Shown piece after piece: positions 25,513-34,949 of a stretch of 64,000 bases of DNA. Position 1 is the stretch's first letter, and each line of letters opens with the position of its first letter. The translations under genes were made by a program, and so were the position numbers. This stretch comes from Paracoccaceae bacterium (lineage in GTDB: Bacteria > Pseudomonadota > Alphaproteobacteria > Rhodobacterales > Rhodobacteraceae): the NCBI GenBank assembly GCA_016936395.1, contig JAFGXY010000076.1:1-64000 (forward strand), given 5' to 3'. The notes below the pieces were generated by a model that was not told the origin of the DNA, made no database searches, and was given only the letters and a program-made list of their open reading frames with translations.

Positions 25513-26880
25513 ATGCCGGGCAATCTGACGCTGGACGCGCTGCGCGAATTGGTGGACGCGGGCAAGATCGACACCGTGCTGGTGGCGGCCATCGACATGC
25601 AGGGCCGCCTGATGGGCAAGCGGTTCCATGCGGCCTTTTTCCTGCAAGGCGGCTACCGCGAAACTCATTGCTGCAACTATCTGCTGGCGGTGGACATGGA
25701 AATGACGACCGTGCCGGGCTACAAATCGGCGGGGTGGGAGCAGGGCTACGGCGACTACATGATGAAGCCCGACCTTGCCACGATGCGCCTTGTGCCATGG
25801 CTGCCGGGCACCGCGCTTGTGCTGGCCGATCTGATGGACCATGCAGGCAAGGCCGATATCCCCATCAGCCCGCGCGCCATCCTGAAACGGCAGGTCGCCC
25901 GCGCCCGTGGGCTGGGGTATGAGCCGATGATGGCGACCGAGCTTGAGTTCTATATCTTCGAGAACGCCTATGAAGACCTGCGCGATGGCGGGCTTTCGCG
26001 GCTGAAACCGATCTCGGGCTATAATGAGGATTACCACATCTTCCAGACCACCAAGGAAGAAACCCTGATGCGAGATGTGAGGAACGGCCTCTATGCCGCT
26101 GGAATCCCTGTGGAAAACACCAAGGGAGAGGCAGACGCGGGCCAGCATGAGGTGAACTATCGCTATTCCGACGCGCTCGATACCGCCGACAACCATGTGA
26201 TCGTCAAGCAGGCGGTCAAGGAAATTGCCCATGCCAAGGGCAAGTCAGTAACCTTTATGGCCAAGTATGACCACCGCCGCGCCGGGTCTTCGGCCCATGT
26301 GCATCAAAGCCTGTGGACGGCAGACGGCAAGCCCTGTTTCCATGACCACGACGACGTGCATGGCATGAGCCAGACCATGAAGCATTTCCTTGCCGGGCAA
26401 CTGGCTCATGCGCAGGAAATCACCGCGTTTCTGGCGCCTTACGTCAACAGCTACAAGCGCTTCACCATCGGCATGTTCGCCCCCACCAAAGCGGTGTGGA
26501 GCGCCGACAACCGCACCGCAGGCTTCCGCGTCTGCGGCGAGCATACCAAGGCCGTGCGGGTCGAATGTCGTATCCCGGGCAGCGACGTGAACCCCTACCT
26601 TGCCTGTGCTGCCCTGCTGGCCGCCGGTCTGGCAGGCATCGAAGGCAAGCTGGCGCTTGAGCCGGAAATGAAGGGCGACATGTATGCGGCAACCGGCATC
26701 CGCGAGATCCCGCACAACCTGCGCGATGCGGCGGCGCTGCTGCATGGGTCCACCATGCTGCGCGCGGCCTTTGGCGATGATGTGGTTGACCACTACCACC
26801 ATGCCGCAGAGTGGGAGATTGCCGAGACGGACCGTGTTGTGACCGATTTTGAACTGCAACGCCTGCTGGAGCGGGCCTGA
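25513..26880 (+). CDS. Glutamine-synthetase-like gamma-glutamyl ligase (PuuA/GlnA4-like)
   Basis: 455-residue glutamine synthetase family protein: metal-binding MATELEFYIFE, ADAGQHEVNYRYSDALDTAD, the FMAKYDHRRAGSSAHVHQSL active-site stretch and VRVECRIPGSDVNPYLA. The short N-terminus and lack of the adenylylation loop set it apart from housekeeping GlnA and place it with PuuA-type ligases that couple glutamate to amines. Placement beside an aldehyde and an alcohol dehydrogenase suggests gamma-glutamylation of an amino alcohol such as ethanolamine. A type III glutamine synthetase-like role is the alternative. Confidence 0.85.
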   Translation: MPGNLTLDALRELVDAGKIDTVLVAAIDMQGRLMGKRFHAAFFLQGGYRETHCCNYLLAVDMEMTTVPGYKSAGWEQGYGDYMMKPDLATMRLVPWLPGTALVLADLMDHAGKADIPISPRAILKRQVARARGLGYEPMMATELEFYIFENAYEDLRDGGLSRLKPISGYNEDYHIFQTTKEETLMRDVRNGLYAAGIPVENTKGEADAGQHEVNYRYSDALDTADNHVIVKQAVKEIAHAKGKSVTFMAKYDHRRAGSSAHVHQSLWTADGKPCFHDHDDVHGMSQTMKHFLAGQLAHAQEITAFLAPYVNSYKRFTIGMFAPTKAVWSADNRTAGFRVCGEHTKAVRVECRIPGSDVNPYLACAALLAAGLAGIEGKLALEPEMKGDMYAATGIREIPHNLRDAAALLHGSTMLRAAFGDDVVDHYHHAAEWEIAETDRVVTDFELQRLLERA

Positions 26881-26922
26881 GATATCCCGGCGGCACCAAT
26901 GCCCGCCAACAAAGGTGAGACG

Positions 26923-28302
26923 ATGAAACCGATCCAACTGATTTCCCCGGTCGATGGCCGGGTTTACGCTGAACGTGTGCCGCTTTCGCTGGACGCAGCG
27001 ACCCAAGCCGTCGCCCGCGCCCGTGCTGCCCAAAAGGACTGGCGCGCGCGGCCTTTGGAAGACCGTATCGCGCTGGTCAAGGCAGGTGTGGCCAAACTGA
27101 ACGAGATGAAGGACCAAGTGGTCGAGGAACTGGCCTGGCAAATGGGCCGCCCCACCCGCTTTGGCGGGGAATATGGCGGCGTGAATGCCCGAACCGACTA
27201 TATGTCGGAAATTGCCGCCGAGGTGCTGGCCCCCACAACCGTTGAAAACTCCAATGCCTTCCGCCGCTATATCGCGCGCGAACCGCTGGGCGTGGTGTTC
27301 ATCGTGGCGCCGTGGAACTATCCTTACCTCACCACAATCAACACGCTGGTCCCGGCCCTGATCGCGGGCAACACGGTGATCCTGAAACACGCAAGCCAGA
27401 CCCTGCTGGTGGGCGAACGTCTGGCGCAGGCCTTCCATGCCGCAGGCGTGCCCGAGGATGTGTTCCAGAACGTCGTCTTGGACCACGCCACGACCGAGGC
27501 GCTGATCAAGGCCCGGTCTTTCGATTTCGTGAACTTCACCGGCTCGGTTGCGGGGGGCCAAGCGATGGAACGCGCCGCCGCTGGCACCTTTACGCCCTTG
27601 GGGCTGGAGCTTGGCGGCAAAGACCCCGGCTATGTCCGCGCCGATGCCAACCTTGATGCGGCGGTGGATACGCTGATGGATGGCGCACTGTTCAACGCGG
27701 GCCAATGCTGCTGCGGGATCGAGCGGATTTATGTGCATGAATCGCTCTATGACGCCTTTGTCGAAAAGGCGGTCGCGTGGACCAATGCGCTTAAACTGGG
27801 CAATCCGTTTGATGCCGCCAGCACGCTTGGCCCGATGGCCAATGTCCGCTTTGCCAAGGTCGTGCGCGACCAGATCGCCGAGGCGATTGCCGCCGGGGCC
27901 AAGCCGCTGATTGATCCGGCCCATTTCCCCGCCGATGACGGTGGTGCCTATCTTGCGCCGCAGGTTCTCGTGAATGTCGACCATTCGATGCGGGTGATGA
28001 CCGAGGAATCCTTCGGCCCCGTCGTCGGCATCATGAAGGTCAAGGACGATGCCGAAGCCATCGCGCTGATGAACGACAGCCCCTATGGCCTGACCGCCTC
28101 CATCTGGACCGAAGACTATGATACCGCCGCCGAAATCGGCGCGCAGATCGAAACCGGCACCGTCTTCATGAACCGCGCCGATTATCTTGACCCGGCGCTG
28201 TGCTGGACCGGTTGCAAGAACACCGGGCGCGGCAATTCCCTGTCTTATCTGGGTTTCCATTCGGTGACCCGCCCGAAATCCTATCACCTCAAGAAGGTCT
28301 GA
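26923..28302 (+). CDS. NAD(P)-dependent aldehyde dehydrogenase
   Basis: 459 residues. Conserved elements: VAPWNYPYLTTINTLVPALIAGN, FVNFTGSVAGG, catalytic glutamate in LELGGKDPGY, catalytic cysteine in NAGQCCCGIERIYV and EESFGPVVG. It is expected to oxidise the aldehyde made by the neighbouring alcohol dehydrogenase. I chose ATG 26923, preceded by AAAGGTGAG, over ATG 26899 which lacks a good ribosome site. The alcohol dehydrogenase starts 4 bases after its stop. Confidence 0.91.
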   Translation: MKPIQLISPVDGRVYAERVPLSLDAATQAVARARAAQKDWRARPLEDRIALVKAGVAKLNEMKDQVVEELAWQMGRPTRFGGEYGGVNARTDYMSEIAAEVLAPTTVENSNAFRRYIAREPLGVVFIVAPWNYPYLTTINTLVPALIAGNTVILKHASQTLLVGERLAQAFHAAGVPEDVFQNVVLDHATTEALIKARSFDFVNFTGSVAGGQAMERAAAGTFTPLGLELGGKDPGYVRADANLDAAVDTLMDGALFNAGQCCCGIERIYVHESLYDAFVEKAVAWTNALKLGNPFDAASTLGPMANVRFAKVVRDQIAEAIAAGAKPLIDPAHFPADDGGAYLAPQVLVNVDHSMRVMTEESFGPVVGIMKVKDDAEAIALMNDSPYGLTASIWTEDYDTAAEIGAQIETGTVFMNRADYLDPALCWTGCKNTGRGNSLSYLGFHSVTRPKSYHLKKV

Positions 28303-28306
28303 TCAC

Positions 28307-29467
28307 ATGACGCACGGTGTGCCCTCTCGCAACTGGTCGTATCCGACCGCCATCAAGTTCGGCGTTGGCCGAATCTCCGAACTGGCTGACCATGCCAAAT
28401 CCATCGGCCTTCAACGCCCGCTTCTGGTCACCGACAAGGCGCTCGCCAGCCTGCCGATCACGGCAGAGGCGCTGTCGGTGCTGGAGGCCGCAGGCCTTGG
28501 CCGCGCGGTGTTCTCCGACGTGGACCCAAACCCAAATGAGGCCAACATGGCCGCAGGCATCGCCGCCTTTCTGGCGGGCGGCCATGATGGCGTGATCTGC
28601 TTTGGCGGCGGCTCGGCGCTGGATCTGGGCAAGATGATTGCGCTTATGGCGCATCAGCGCGCCGATCTGAGCGTGTGGGATCTGGAAGACGTGGACGACT
28701 GGTTCATCCGCGCCGATGCAGACAAGATCGCCCCCATCCTCGCCGTGCCCACCACTGCGGGAACGGGTTCGGAAGTGGGCCGGGCGGGCGTTCTGACCAA
28801 TTCGGTCACGCACAAGAAGAAGATCATCTTCCACCCCAAACTGATGCCCGCCATCACGATCTGTGACCCGGCCCTGACCGTGGGGATGCCCAAGTTCATC
28901 ACCGCAGGCACCGGCATGGATGCGCTGGCGCATTGCCTTGAGGCCTATTGCAGCCCGTTCTACCACCCGATGAGTCAGGGTATCGCGCTGGAAGGCATGC
29001 GGCTGGTGTTCGAAAACCTGGCCGAGGTTTACACCAACCCGACCAACCTGATGGCGCGCGGCCATATGATGAGTGCCGCCGCCATGGGCGCGGTGGCGTT
29101 CCAAAAGGGCTTGGGCGCGATCCACAGCCTGAGCCACCCCGTGGGCGCGGTCTATAACACCCATCACGGCACCACCAACGCCGTGGTGATGCCGATGGTG
29201 CTGGCGTTCAACCGCACGGTCATCGAAGACCGCATCCGCGCGGCGGCGGCCTATCTGGGCTTTGCCGGCGGCTTTGACGGCTTTCACGATCAGATCATGG
29301 AATTGCGCACGGCTCTGGCGATCCCCGAAACCCTGTCGGCCATGGGCGTGCAATACGCCGATCTGGACAGGCTGACCGAGATGGCGCTGGAAGACCCGTC
29401 CTGTGGCGGCAACCCGATTGCGATGACGCAAGAGAACACCCGCGCGCTGTTCGACGCCTGCATGTAA
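28307..29467 (+). CDS. Iron-containing (group III) alcohol dehydrogenase
   Basis: 386 residues. Cofactor motif GGGSALDLGKMIAL, TTAGTGSEVGRAGVLTN, and metal ligands in CDPALTVGMP, GMDALAHCLEAY and LGAIHSLSHPVGA...NTHHG. Oxidises primary alcohols with NAD+. As last gene of the operon it would act on a glutamylated amino alcohol or another alcohol before the aldehyde dehydrogenase. An inverted-repeat cluster follows. Confidence 0.91.
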   Translation: MTHGVPSRNWSYPTAIKFGVGRISELADHAKSIGLQRPLLVTDKALASLPITAEALSVLEAAGLGRAVFSDVDPNPNEANMAAGIAAFLAGGHDGVICFGGGSALDLGKMIALMAHQRADLSVWDLEDVDDWFIRADADKIAPILAVPTTAGTGSEVGRAGVLTNSVTHKKKIIFHPKLMPAITICDPALTVGMPKFITAGTGMDALAHCLEAYCSPFYHPMSQGIALEGMRLVFENLAEVYTNPTNLMARGHMMSAAAMGAVAFQKGLGAIHSLSHPVGAVYNTHHGTTNAVVMPMVLAFNRTVIEDRIRAAAAYLGFAGGFDGFHDQIMELRTALAIPETLSAMGVQYADLDRLTEMALEDPSCGGNPIAMTQENTRALFDACM

Positions 29468-29472
29468 ATCGC

Positions 29473-29630
29473 TGCCCCCCACCCCATCCCTCCCCACGAA
29501 GGGGGAGGGGGCCGCCTGGGGCTAGGGGCGGCGCGCAAACCGGACGTCACGCGCAAACGATGCGAAGGAAGCGCCTCCCCTCCCCCCCGTGGGGGTCGGG
29601 GCATGCCCCCGACGATGGGGGAGGGGGGCG
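29473..29630. terminator. Bidirectional inverted-repeat cluster with repeat family C, copy 2
   Basis: Lies between convergent operons. CCCTCCCC (29488-29495) / GGGGAGGG (in 29501-29510) is one hairpin, inside repeat C (29473-29501), whose reverse complement occurs at 2813-2841. A second stem at 29572-29630 nests GTCGGGG-CATG-CCCCCGAC (29595-29613) within C-rich and G-rich arms. No long T-run on either strand. Likely termination or mRNA-protection function for both operons. Confidence 0.5.
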
Positions 29631-29652
29631 ACCCGACCTAACCCGTCCGACT

Positions 29653-30714
29653 TCAGCCGTTCAGCACAATCGCCTCATGCCCCGACAGGCTGACCTCGAC
29701 CATGCTGCCCGGCACCGGCGGCGGCACATCGGGGCGGTTGAAGGTATCGAGTGACACCGGCACCCCCGCCATCATCGCCCGCAGACGAATGACCGAGCCC
29801 ATGAAATGCACGTCGTCAATCCGCGCGGGCAGGGTGGTTTCATGCGCATCCGACCGGCCAAGACGCAAGGCCTCGGGGCGCAGGGCGATGGACAGGGTGT
29901 CGCCCGCCCTTGCGCCAAGCGGCCGGTCCGACAGGGTCAGCGGCTGGTCGGCCAGCGTCACGCGGCCAAGGGCAGGGTCCACGACCTTGACCTCGAAAGT
30001 GTTCAGCGTGCCGACGAAATTGGCGACAAAGCGGGTGGTCGGGCGGTTGTAGATCTCGAACGGGGTGCCGATCTGGTCGGCCACACCGCCATTCATCACC
30101 ACGATCCGGTCGGAAATGCTCATCGCTTCTTCCTGATCATGGGTCACGAAAATGGTGGTGATCCCCATCTCCTGCTGAATCTGCCGGATTTCCGTGCGCA
30201 AGCTGACCCGCACCTTGGCATCCAGCGCCGACAGCGGTTCGTCCAGCAACAGCACCTTGGGCTGCGGCGCCAGCGCCCGCGCCAGGGCCACCCGCTGCTG
30301 CTGCCCGCCCGAAAGCTGGAACGGATAGCGCGCGCCAAGGTCCGGCAGGCCGATCAGGCGCAGCATATCGGCCACGCGGGCCTCGCGCTCATCGCGGCCC
30401 ACGCCCTTGACCTTCAGCCCGAAGGCCACATTCTCGCCCACCGTCATGTTGGGAAACAGCGCATAGGCCTGAAACATCATGCCGATATTGCGCTGTGCCG
30501 GACGCAGATGGGTGACATCGCGCCCGTCAATCTCGATCTGCCCGGCGCTTGGGCTTTCAAACCCGGCCACCATGCGCAGCACCGTGGTCTTGCCGCAGCC
30601 CGACGGCCCCAGCAGCGACAGGAACTCGCCATCCCGCATGGTCAGTTTGAAGTCGCGCACCACGGCGGTGGCGCCAAAGCTTTTGAAGACGGATCGCAGG
30701 GTCAGTTGGCTCAT
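29653..30714 (-). CDS. ABC importer ATPase (PotA/PhnT-like)
   Basis: 353-residue ATPase: Walker [15 protein letters not shown]-loop [12 protein letters not shown], signature [15 protein letters not shown], Walker [13 protein letters not shown], switch histidine [11 protein letters not shown]-terminal TOBE-like regulatory domain ([13 protein letters not shown]). Start ATG 30714 overlaps the preceding permease stop (ATGA). Subfamily is that of spermidine/putrescine, iron and 2-aminoethylphosphonate importers. Confidence 0.92.
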   Translation of the reverse strand: MSQLTLRSVFKSFGATAVVRDFKLTMRDGEFLSLLGPSGCGKTTVLRMVAGFESPSAGQIEIDGRDVTHLRPAQRNIGMMFQAYALFPNMTVGENVAFGLKVKGVGRDEREARVADMLRLIGLPDLGARYPFQLSGGQQQRVALARALAPQPKVLLLDEPLSALDAKVRVSLRTEIRQIQQEMGITTIFVTHDQEEAMSISDRIVVMNGGVADQIGTPFEIYNRPTTRFVANFVGTLNTFEVKVVDPALGRVTLADQPLTLSDRPLGARAGDTLSIALRPEALRLGRSDAHETTLPARIDDVHFMGSVIRLRAMMAGVPVSLDTFNRPDVPPPVPGSMVEVSLSGHEAIVLNG

Positions 30715-31535
30715 GTCGATGACTTTCCGGCAGCAGAGGTGCGACGGCGCAGCCACCGCTGGTTGGGTTTGCGCAGGGCAAAGGCCTGCATGACGCCCAT
30801 CAGAACCCATGTCAGCGCAAAGCTGAGGATGGCAAGCGCGGCAGGCTCATAGGCGCGGTCCTCGCCCAGTTGCACCAGATAGGGGCCAAAGGCCGGGCGG
30901 TTCAGCAGGCTGGCAATCACGAACTCGCCCAGGCTGATCGAAAAGGTCAGGAAGGCGCCCGACACGATGGCGCTGCGCAGATTTGGCAGGATCACGGTCG
31001 CAATCGTGCGCAGACGCGACGCTCCAAGGCTTTCGGCGGCCTCGGTCAGCGTCGAGATGTCGATGGCGGCCATGCCATTGTCGATGGCGCGGTACATATA
31101 GGGCAACGAGATCACCACATAACCCGCCACAACCAGCGTGTTGGTTCCGATCTCGGTCGTGGTCAGCGGCAGGATCGAGGACGAGCCGAACAGCCGGATC
31201 TGGCCAAAGACCAGAACCACCGCCGGAATGATCAGTGGCAGAAACGACAGGAACTCGACCAGCGGGCGCAGCTTGGGCAGGCGCAGCCGCACCCAATAGG
31301 CGGTGGGGGCAATCAGCAGCACACCGACGATGATCGCCGCAATCGACGCCACCACCGAATAGGTGAAGGCGCGCAGGAACACGTCGCTGGACAGGACCGA
31401 CCGATAGGCATCGAAGGACAATTCGCCCCGCCGCATCTGAAGCGAGAACTGGAAGGTCGCATAAAGCGGCACCAGAAAATACAGGCAGGCCAGCGTGACG
31501 ATGATCACGGCACCGGGGCGGAACTTGCGGTTCAT
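30711..31535 (-). CDS. ABC importer permease, second subunit (PotC-like)
   Basis: 274 residues, six helices, with the binding-protein-dependent EAA loop LTEAAESLGASRLRTIATVILPNL. Start ATG 31535 overlaps the first permease stop as ATGA; a GTG at 31544 is less likely. The pair forms the membrane channel for the polyamine/aminophosphonate-type importer. Confidence 0.9.
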   Translation of the reverse strand: MNRKFRPGAVIIVTLACLYFLVPLYATFQFSLQMRRGELSFDAYRSVLSSDVFLRAFTYSVVASIAAIIVGVLLIAPTAYWVRLRLPKLRPLVEFLSFLPLIIPAVVLVFGQIRLFGSSSILPLTTTEIGTNTLVVAGYVVISLPYMYRAIDNGMAAIDISTLTEAAESLGASRLRTIATVILPNLRSAIVSGAFLTFSISLGEFVIASLLNRPAFGPYLVQLGEDRAYEPAALAILSFALTWVLMGVMQAFALRKPNQRWLRRRTSAAGKSST

Positions 31536-32428
31536 TTCTGCCACCGTTCGGCGCGACGCCGCAAAAGCATGTAAAGCAGGTTCGACACCAGCATGACCAG
31601 GATCATCCCCACCGCCAGCGCATAGCCAAGGTTCGGGTTGTAAAGCACGTTGCCGCGGATCTGCTGGAACAGCACAATGGGCACCACCGAAAAGTTAGAC
31701 CCGGTCAGCGCGATCACGGTTGCCAGCGTGCCAAAGGCATTGGCGAACAGCAGCAAAAAGCAGCCCATGACTGATGGCGCCAGCACCGGTGCACCGATCA
31801 TCCGCCAGTATTGCCAGCCGCTGGCCCCCATGCTTTCGGCGGCTTCGCGCCATTCGGACCGCAGCCCTTCGACGGCGGGGGTGATGACCAGCAGCATCAG
31901 CGGAAGCTGGAAATACAGATAGGTCAGCGTCAGCCCCCAGAACGAGAATAGCGAAAACCCGGACGCATAGATGTTCCAGCCGAACACATCGCGTAAGATC
32001 AGCGTCACAAGCCCCAGACGGCCAAGGGTTGCGATAAAGGCAAAGGCCAGCGGCACCCCGGCAAAGTTTGATGCAACCCCGGAAAAGGTGGTGATCGCCT
32101 GCCGCAGCCACGCAGGCATCCCGCCCAGGATCAGCGCTTGGGCCAGCAAAAGCCCCGCCACCGTGCCAAGCGCCGCCGAAGCAAAGCTAAGCCGGATCGA
32201 CAGCCAGAACGAATTGGCGATATTCGGCGCGGCAAGGCCCAGCATGTTGTCAAAGGTAAAGGTGCCGTCAGGCGTCTGAAACGCGCCCACGACCAGATAG
32301 AACACCGGCGCCACCAGAAACAGGAAGGCAAAGCCCAGAAACGGAACAAGGCCCAGCAGATCCCAAAGCTTGCGCGGAACCGATAAACGCCGGGCAGGCG
32401 GGTGCATCGCGTCGGCTCTGTCTGTCAT
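31532..32428 (-). CDS. ABC importer permease, first subunit (PotB-like)
   Basis: 298 residues, six helices and an N-terminal cytoplasmic tail. EAA loop: WREAAESMGASGWQYWRMIGAPVLAPS. Like its partner it belongs to the PotB/PhnU/AfuB permease group. It lies 130 bases after the binding-protein gene, separated by a 12-bp hairpin, and is coupled to the second permease by overlap. Confidence 0.9.
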   Translation of the reverse strand: MTDRADAMHPPARRLSVPRKLWDLLGLVPFLGFAFLFLVAPVFYLVVGAFQTPDGTFTFDNMLGLAAPNIANSFWLSIRLSFASAALGTVAGLLLAQALILGGMPAWLRQAITTFSGVASNFAGVPLAFAFIATLGRLGLVTLILRDVFGWNIYASGFSLFSFWGLTLTYLYFQLPLMLLVITPAVEGLRSEWREAAESMGASGWQYWRMIGAPVLAPSVMGCFLLLFANAFGTLATVIALTGSNFSVVPIVLFQQIRGNVLYNPNLGYALAVGMILVMLVSNLLYMLLRRRAERWQK

Positions 32429-32509
32429 TTCGGGCTATCCGTCGGCTTTGGGTCCGCCTGATCCGTTGCATCGCGAGGCGCGCGCAGGCGGGGGCGGCGT
32501 CATGGAAGA

Positions 32510-32537
32510 AGGTGCCGGGAGGGGACTCCCGGCACCT
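32510..32537 (-). terminator. 12-bp hairpin between binding-protein and permease genes
   Basis: AGGTGCCGGGAG (32510-32521) and CTCCCGGCACCT (32526-32537) with a 4-base loop form a perfect stem just downstream of the binding-protein stop. On the coding strand it is followed by TCTTCC rather than a T-run. Such intercistronic stems typically raise the abundance of the periplasmic protein over the permeases. Confidence 0.6.
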
Positions 32538-32558
32538 GATGTCAGTCTGCCGCGAAGA

Positions 32559-33659
32559 TCAGTTCGCGCCCATTTCGGTTGCCCACTTGTCGGCAACAAC
32601 CTGCTTGGCGGCGCTCTGTTCGTCCAGCGTCGGGAACACGGCCTTGGCATAGTTTTCCGCCGGCGGCAGCTTGGACATGGCTTCGGCGTCCAGCGTGCCG
32701 GCGGCAGCCATCGCGTTGAAGCGGATCGGATGGCAATAGCCCTTCAGCCACAGGTTCTGGCCTTCGTCCGAGTAGATGTATTCCATCCACAGCTTTGCCG
32801 CATTCGGGTGCGGTGCATAGGCACTGATCGCCTGCACATAAACACCGGCCAGAACCGAGTCGGACGGCACGATCACGTCCATCGGCGGGTTGCCAGCCAA
32901 CTGGTCACGCACGGCCAGCAGGTTGTAATCCCAGTCGAAATAGATCGGGGTGGTGCCAGCGGCCAGGTTCTGCGCGCTGCCGTTGACCGGAACCAGAACG
33001 CCGTTTTCCTTCATCGCCTTGAAATATTCGATCCCGGCGGTCAGGGCATCGGCGCCACGGGCCGAGGCATTGACCGACTGGCCAGCAGCATAGACCGTCA
33101 TCATCGACGAGTTGCCGGTGCGCGGGTCGCCCGGCATGGCGACGGAGTTGGCATATTTCTTGTCGGTCAGGTCGGCAAAGCTGGTGGGCGACTCGGGGAA
33201 GATGTCCTTGTTCACGCCCATGGCCAGCACGCCATAGTAGTCACCATACCAGTAGCCTTCGGCATCCTTGGCATCGGCCGGAATGTCGTCCCAGGTCGAG
33301 ACCTTGTAGGGCTGGATCAGGCCTTCGGCCTTGGCGGCGGGGCCAAAGCTCAGACCGACGTCAACCACGTCGGGTGCCTGCGGGCCGGTGTTGCCCTTGT
33401 TGGCCTTGATGGCCTCCAGCTCGTCGGCCGAACCCGCGTTGGGGTTCAACTCGTTGACCTGAATCTCGGGATACTTCGCTTTGAAGCCCTCGATCACAGC
33501 ACCATAGCCGCACCAGTCATGCGGCAGGGCGATGGTGGTCAGCATGCCTTCGGCCTTGGCCGCGGCTTCCAGATCGGCCAGCGACTGTGCAAAGGCTGAC
33601 TGCGAGGTCGCCACGACACACAGGCCGGTGGTCAGGGCGAGCAGAGTCTTTTTCGTCAT
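32559..33659 (-). CDS. ABC transporter periplasmic substrate-binding protein
   Basis: 366 residues with a Sec signal peptide (MTKKTLLALTTGLCVVATSQSAFA). Family 1 extracellular solute-binding fold: LPHDWCGYGAVIEGFKAKYPEIQV, VAMPGDPRTGNSSMMTVYAAG, PIYFDWDYNLLAVRDQL, and C-terminal NAAKLWMEYIYSDEGQNLWL. Resembles proteins annotated for spermidine/putrescine, Fe3+ or 2-aminoethylphosphonate; ligand not determinable. Start ATG 33659 fits the signal peptide and follows GGGAGATA. The 178-base region upstream, between it and the metallopeptidase pseudogene, should hold the promoter. Confidence 0.88.
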   Translation of the reverse strand: MTKKTLLALTTGLCVVATSQSAFAQSLADLEAAAKAEGMLTTIALPHDWCGYGAVIEGFKAKYPEIQVNELNPNAGSADELEAIKANKGNTGPQAPDVVDVGLSFGPAAKAEGLIQPYKVSTWDDIPADAKDAEGYWYGDYYGVLAMGVNKDIFPESPTSFADLTDKKYANSVAMPGDPRTGNSSMMTVYAAGQSVNASARGADALTAGIEYFKAMKENGVLVPVNGSAQNLAAGTTPIYFDWDYNLLAVRDQLAGNPPMDVIVPSDSVLAGVYVQAISAYAPHPNAAKLWMEYIYSDEGQNLWLKGYCHPIRFNAMAAAGTLDAEAMSKLPPAENYAKAVFPTLDEQSAAKQVVADKWATEMGAN

Positions 33660-33837
33660 AAGGGTATCTCCCGGTTGAACACTGTCTGTTCCGCCAGCCA
33701 TTCTGCGTGCCTGCCCTTGATTCGGGGCGGATTCGCGGGATCGTCCTCAGACGATAGCGGCCAAATGGCGGATCAGCCAAGCACCTCTATCGCGGGCTTG
33801 TGACAATTTCTTCACAGCTTTGCCGGCTGTAACGGTT

Positions 33838-34818
33838 CTATCGCGGAATCGTGGGATTTGCTGTGCGCCGCAAGTGCCTGTGGGCGAATGCCAGCTTGTC
33901 CTTCACACGCGCAGGCAGTGCAAACGGATAGAGGTCCTGCAGCCCCATCGAGCGGTTGATGTGATTGAGCGCCAGCGTGATGGTGCCCGAGCGGCGCAAC
34001 AGCGCTGCGGTGTCTTGCGTGGCATAGGCATCGCCGCCGGTCGGGTCATCTGCCGATGCGCGCAACCCGGCCGCATCGAAGCTGTCGACGATATCCACGT
34101 GGTGCAACAGATGCGCCGCGGTTTCGGCCCAGTCCTCATGCGGGTGGGCGGTGGCCTAGCTGGTGATGTGGCTGGCGTCCGAGGGCGTCGGGTGGGCGTA
34201 ATGCGCCTGAATGGCCGCGGCGTAATCGGCCCGCTCATCGCCGAACAGGGCGCGAAAGCTGTCGGCAAAGCCCTGATCCTGCATCAGCCGCCAGTGCAGG
34301 AAATGCGCGATCTCGTGGCGCATGTGGCCGATCATGCTGCGGTGCAACTCGCCAAAGCGCGACTGCCGGTCGGCCAGACGGGCCGGGTCGGCTTCGGACA
34401 CGTTGATGATGATGACACCGGCATCATGGCCCATCGACACCATGACAAGCTGAACGCCGGATTCTTCGGCGATCATGTCGAAGATCGGGGCCGGGCCGGG
34501 ATCATCGGGGCCAAACCAGCCCAGCCGGATCAACCCGGCCAGAACCCAGCGCTTTGCCAGCTCTGTCGCCACCCAATAGCCCGGATTTTGCGGCATCCGC
34601 AGATCGGGAATGGTGCGCGTCATCGCGCACGACAGGCAGGGCGCGCCATCGACCGGCGCCTGCCAGTTGCACCCCAGTCTTTGCCGGTTGCGGCAGGCAT
34701 GCGACAAAGGCACGAAGACCTGCGCCAACGGGTCAAACGTCACCCCGGCCCCACAGACGCAGCCCTGATTGTGAAAATACAGCGGCCGCGCACAGGCAGG
34801 ACAGGCAAATATCTGCAT
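33838..34818 (-). pseudogene. Zinc-binding metallopeptidase (Peptidase_Mx type) interrupted by in-frame TAG
   Basis: One frame runs from ATG 34818 to a stop at 33838 (about 326 codons) except for a single TAG at 34156-34158. The N-terminal part has zinc-ribbon pairs (FACPACARPLYF, CVCG; CNWQ, PCLSC) and the metalloprotease motif RHEIAHFLHW. Beyond the TAG the same frame continues as ATAHPHEDWAETAAHLLHHV and NHINRSMGLQDLYPFAL, typical of the C-terminal half of this family. A tyrosine codon (TAC/TAT) at the TAG would restore the gene. Either a recent nonsense mutation or a sequence error; the 220-residue truncated product would lack the conserved HEDWAE region. Confidence 0.82.
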
Positions 34819-34856
34819 CGGACCCCTGCGGTGCCATCACCCGGCATCGCCCCACC

Positions 34857-34949
34857 TTAGACCAACACCGCGCGAATCACCATGGCAATGGTGCCGATCA
34901 CCGCGATCCCGGCCAGATACAGCCCGGCGAACCACAACCAGCGGCGCAT
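34857..34949 (-). CDS. DUF2474-type small subunit of cytochrome bd oxidase operon
   Basis: 30-residue single-helix peptide, MRRWLWFAGLYLAGIAVI at its start, whose ATG overlaps the cydB stop (TGATG). Small single-TM proteins in this position (CydX, or DUF2474 with the cyanide-insensitive branch) stabilise the oxidase. Too short for most gene finders, but overlap, hydrophobicity and position support it. Confidence 0.75.
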   Translation of the reverse strand: MRRWLWFAGLYLAGIAVIGTIAMVIRAVLV

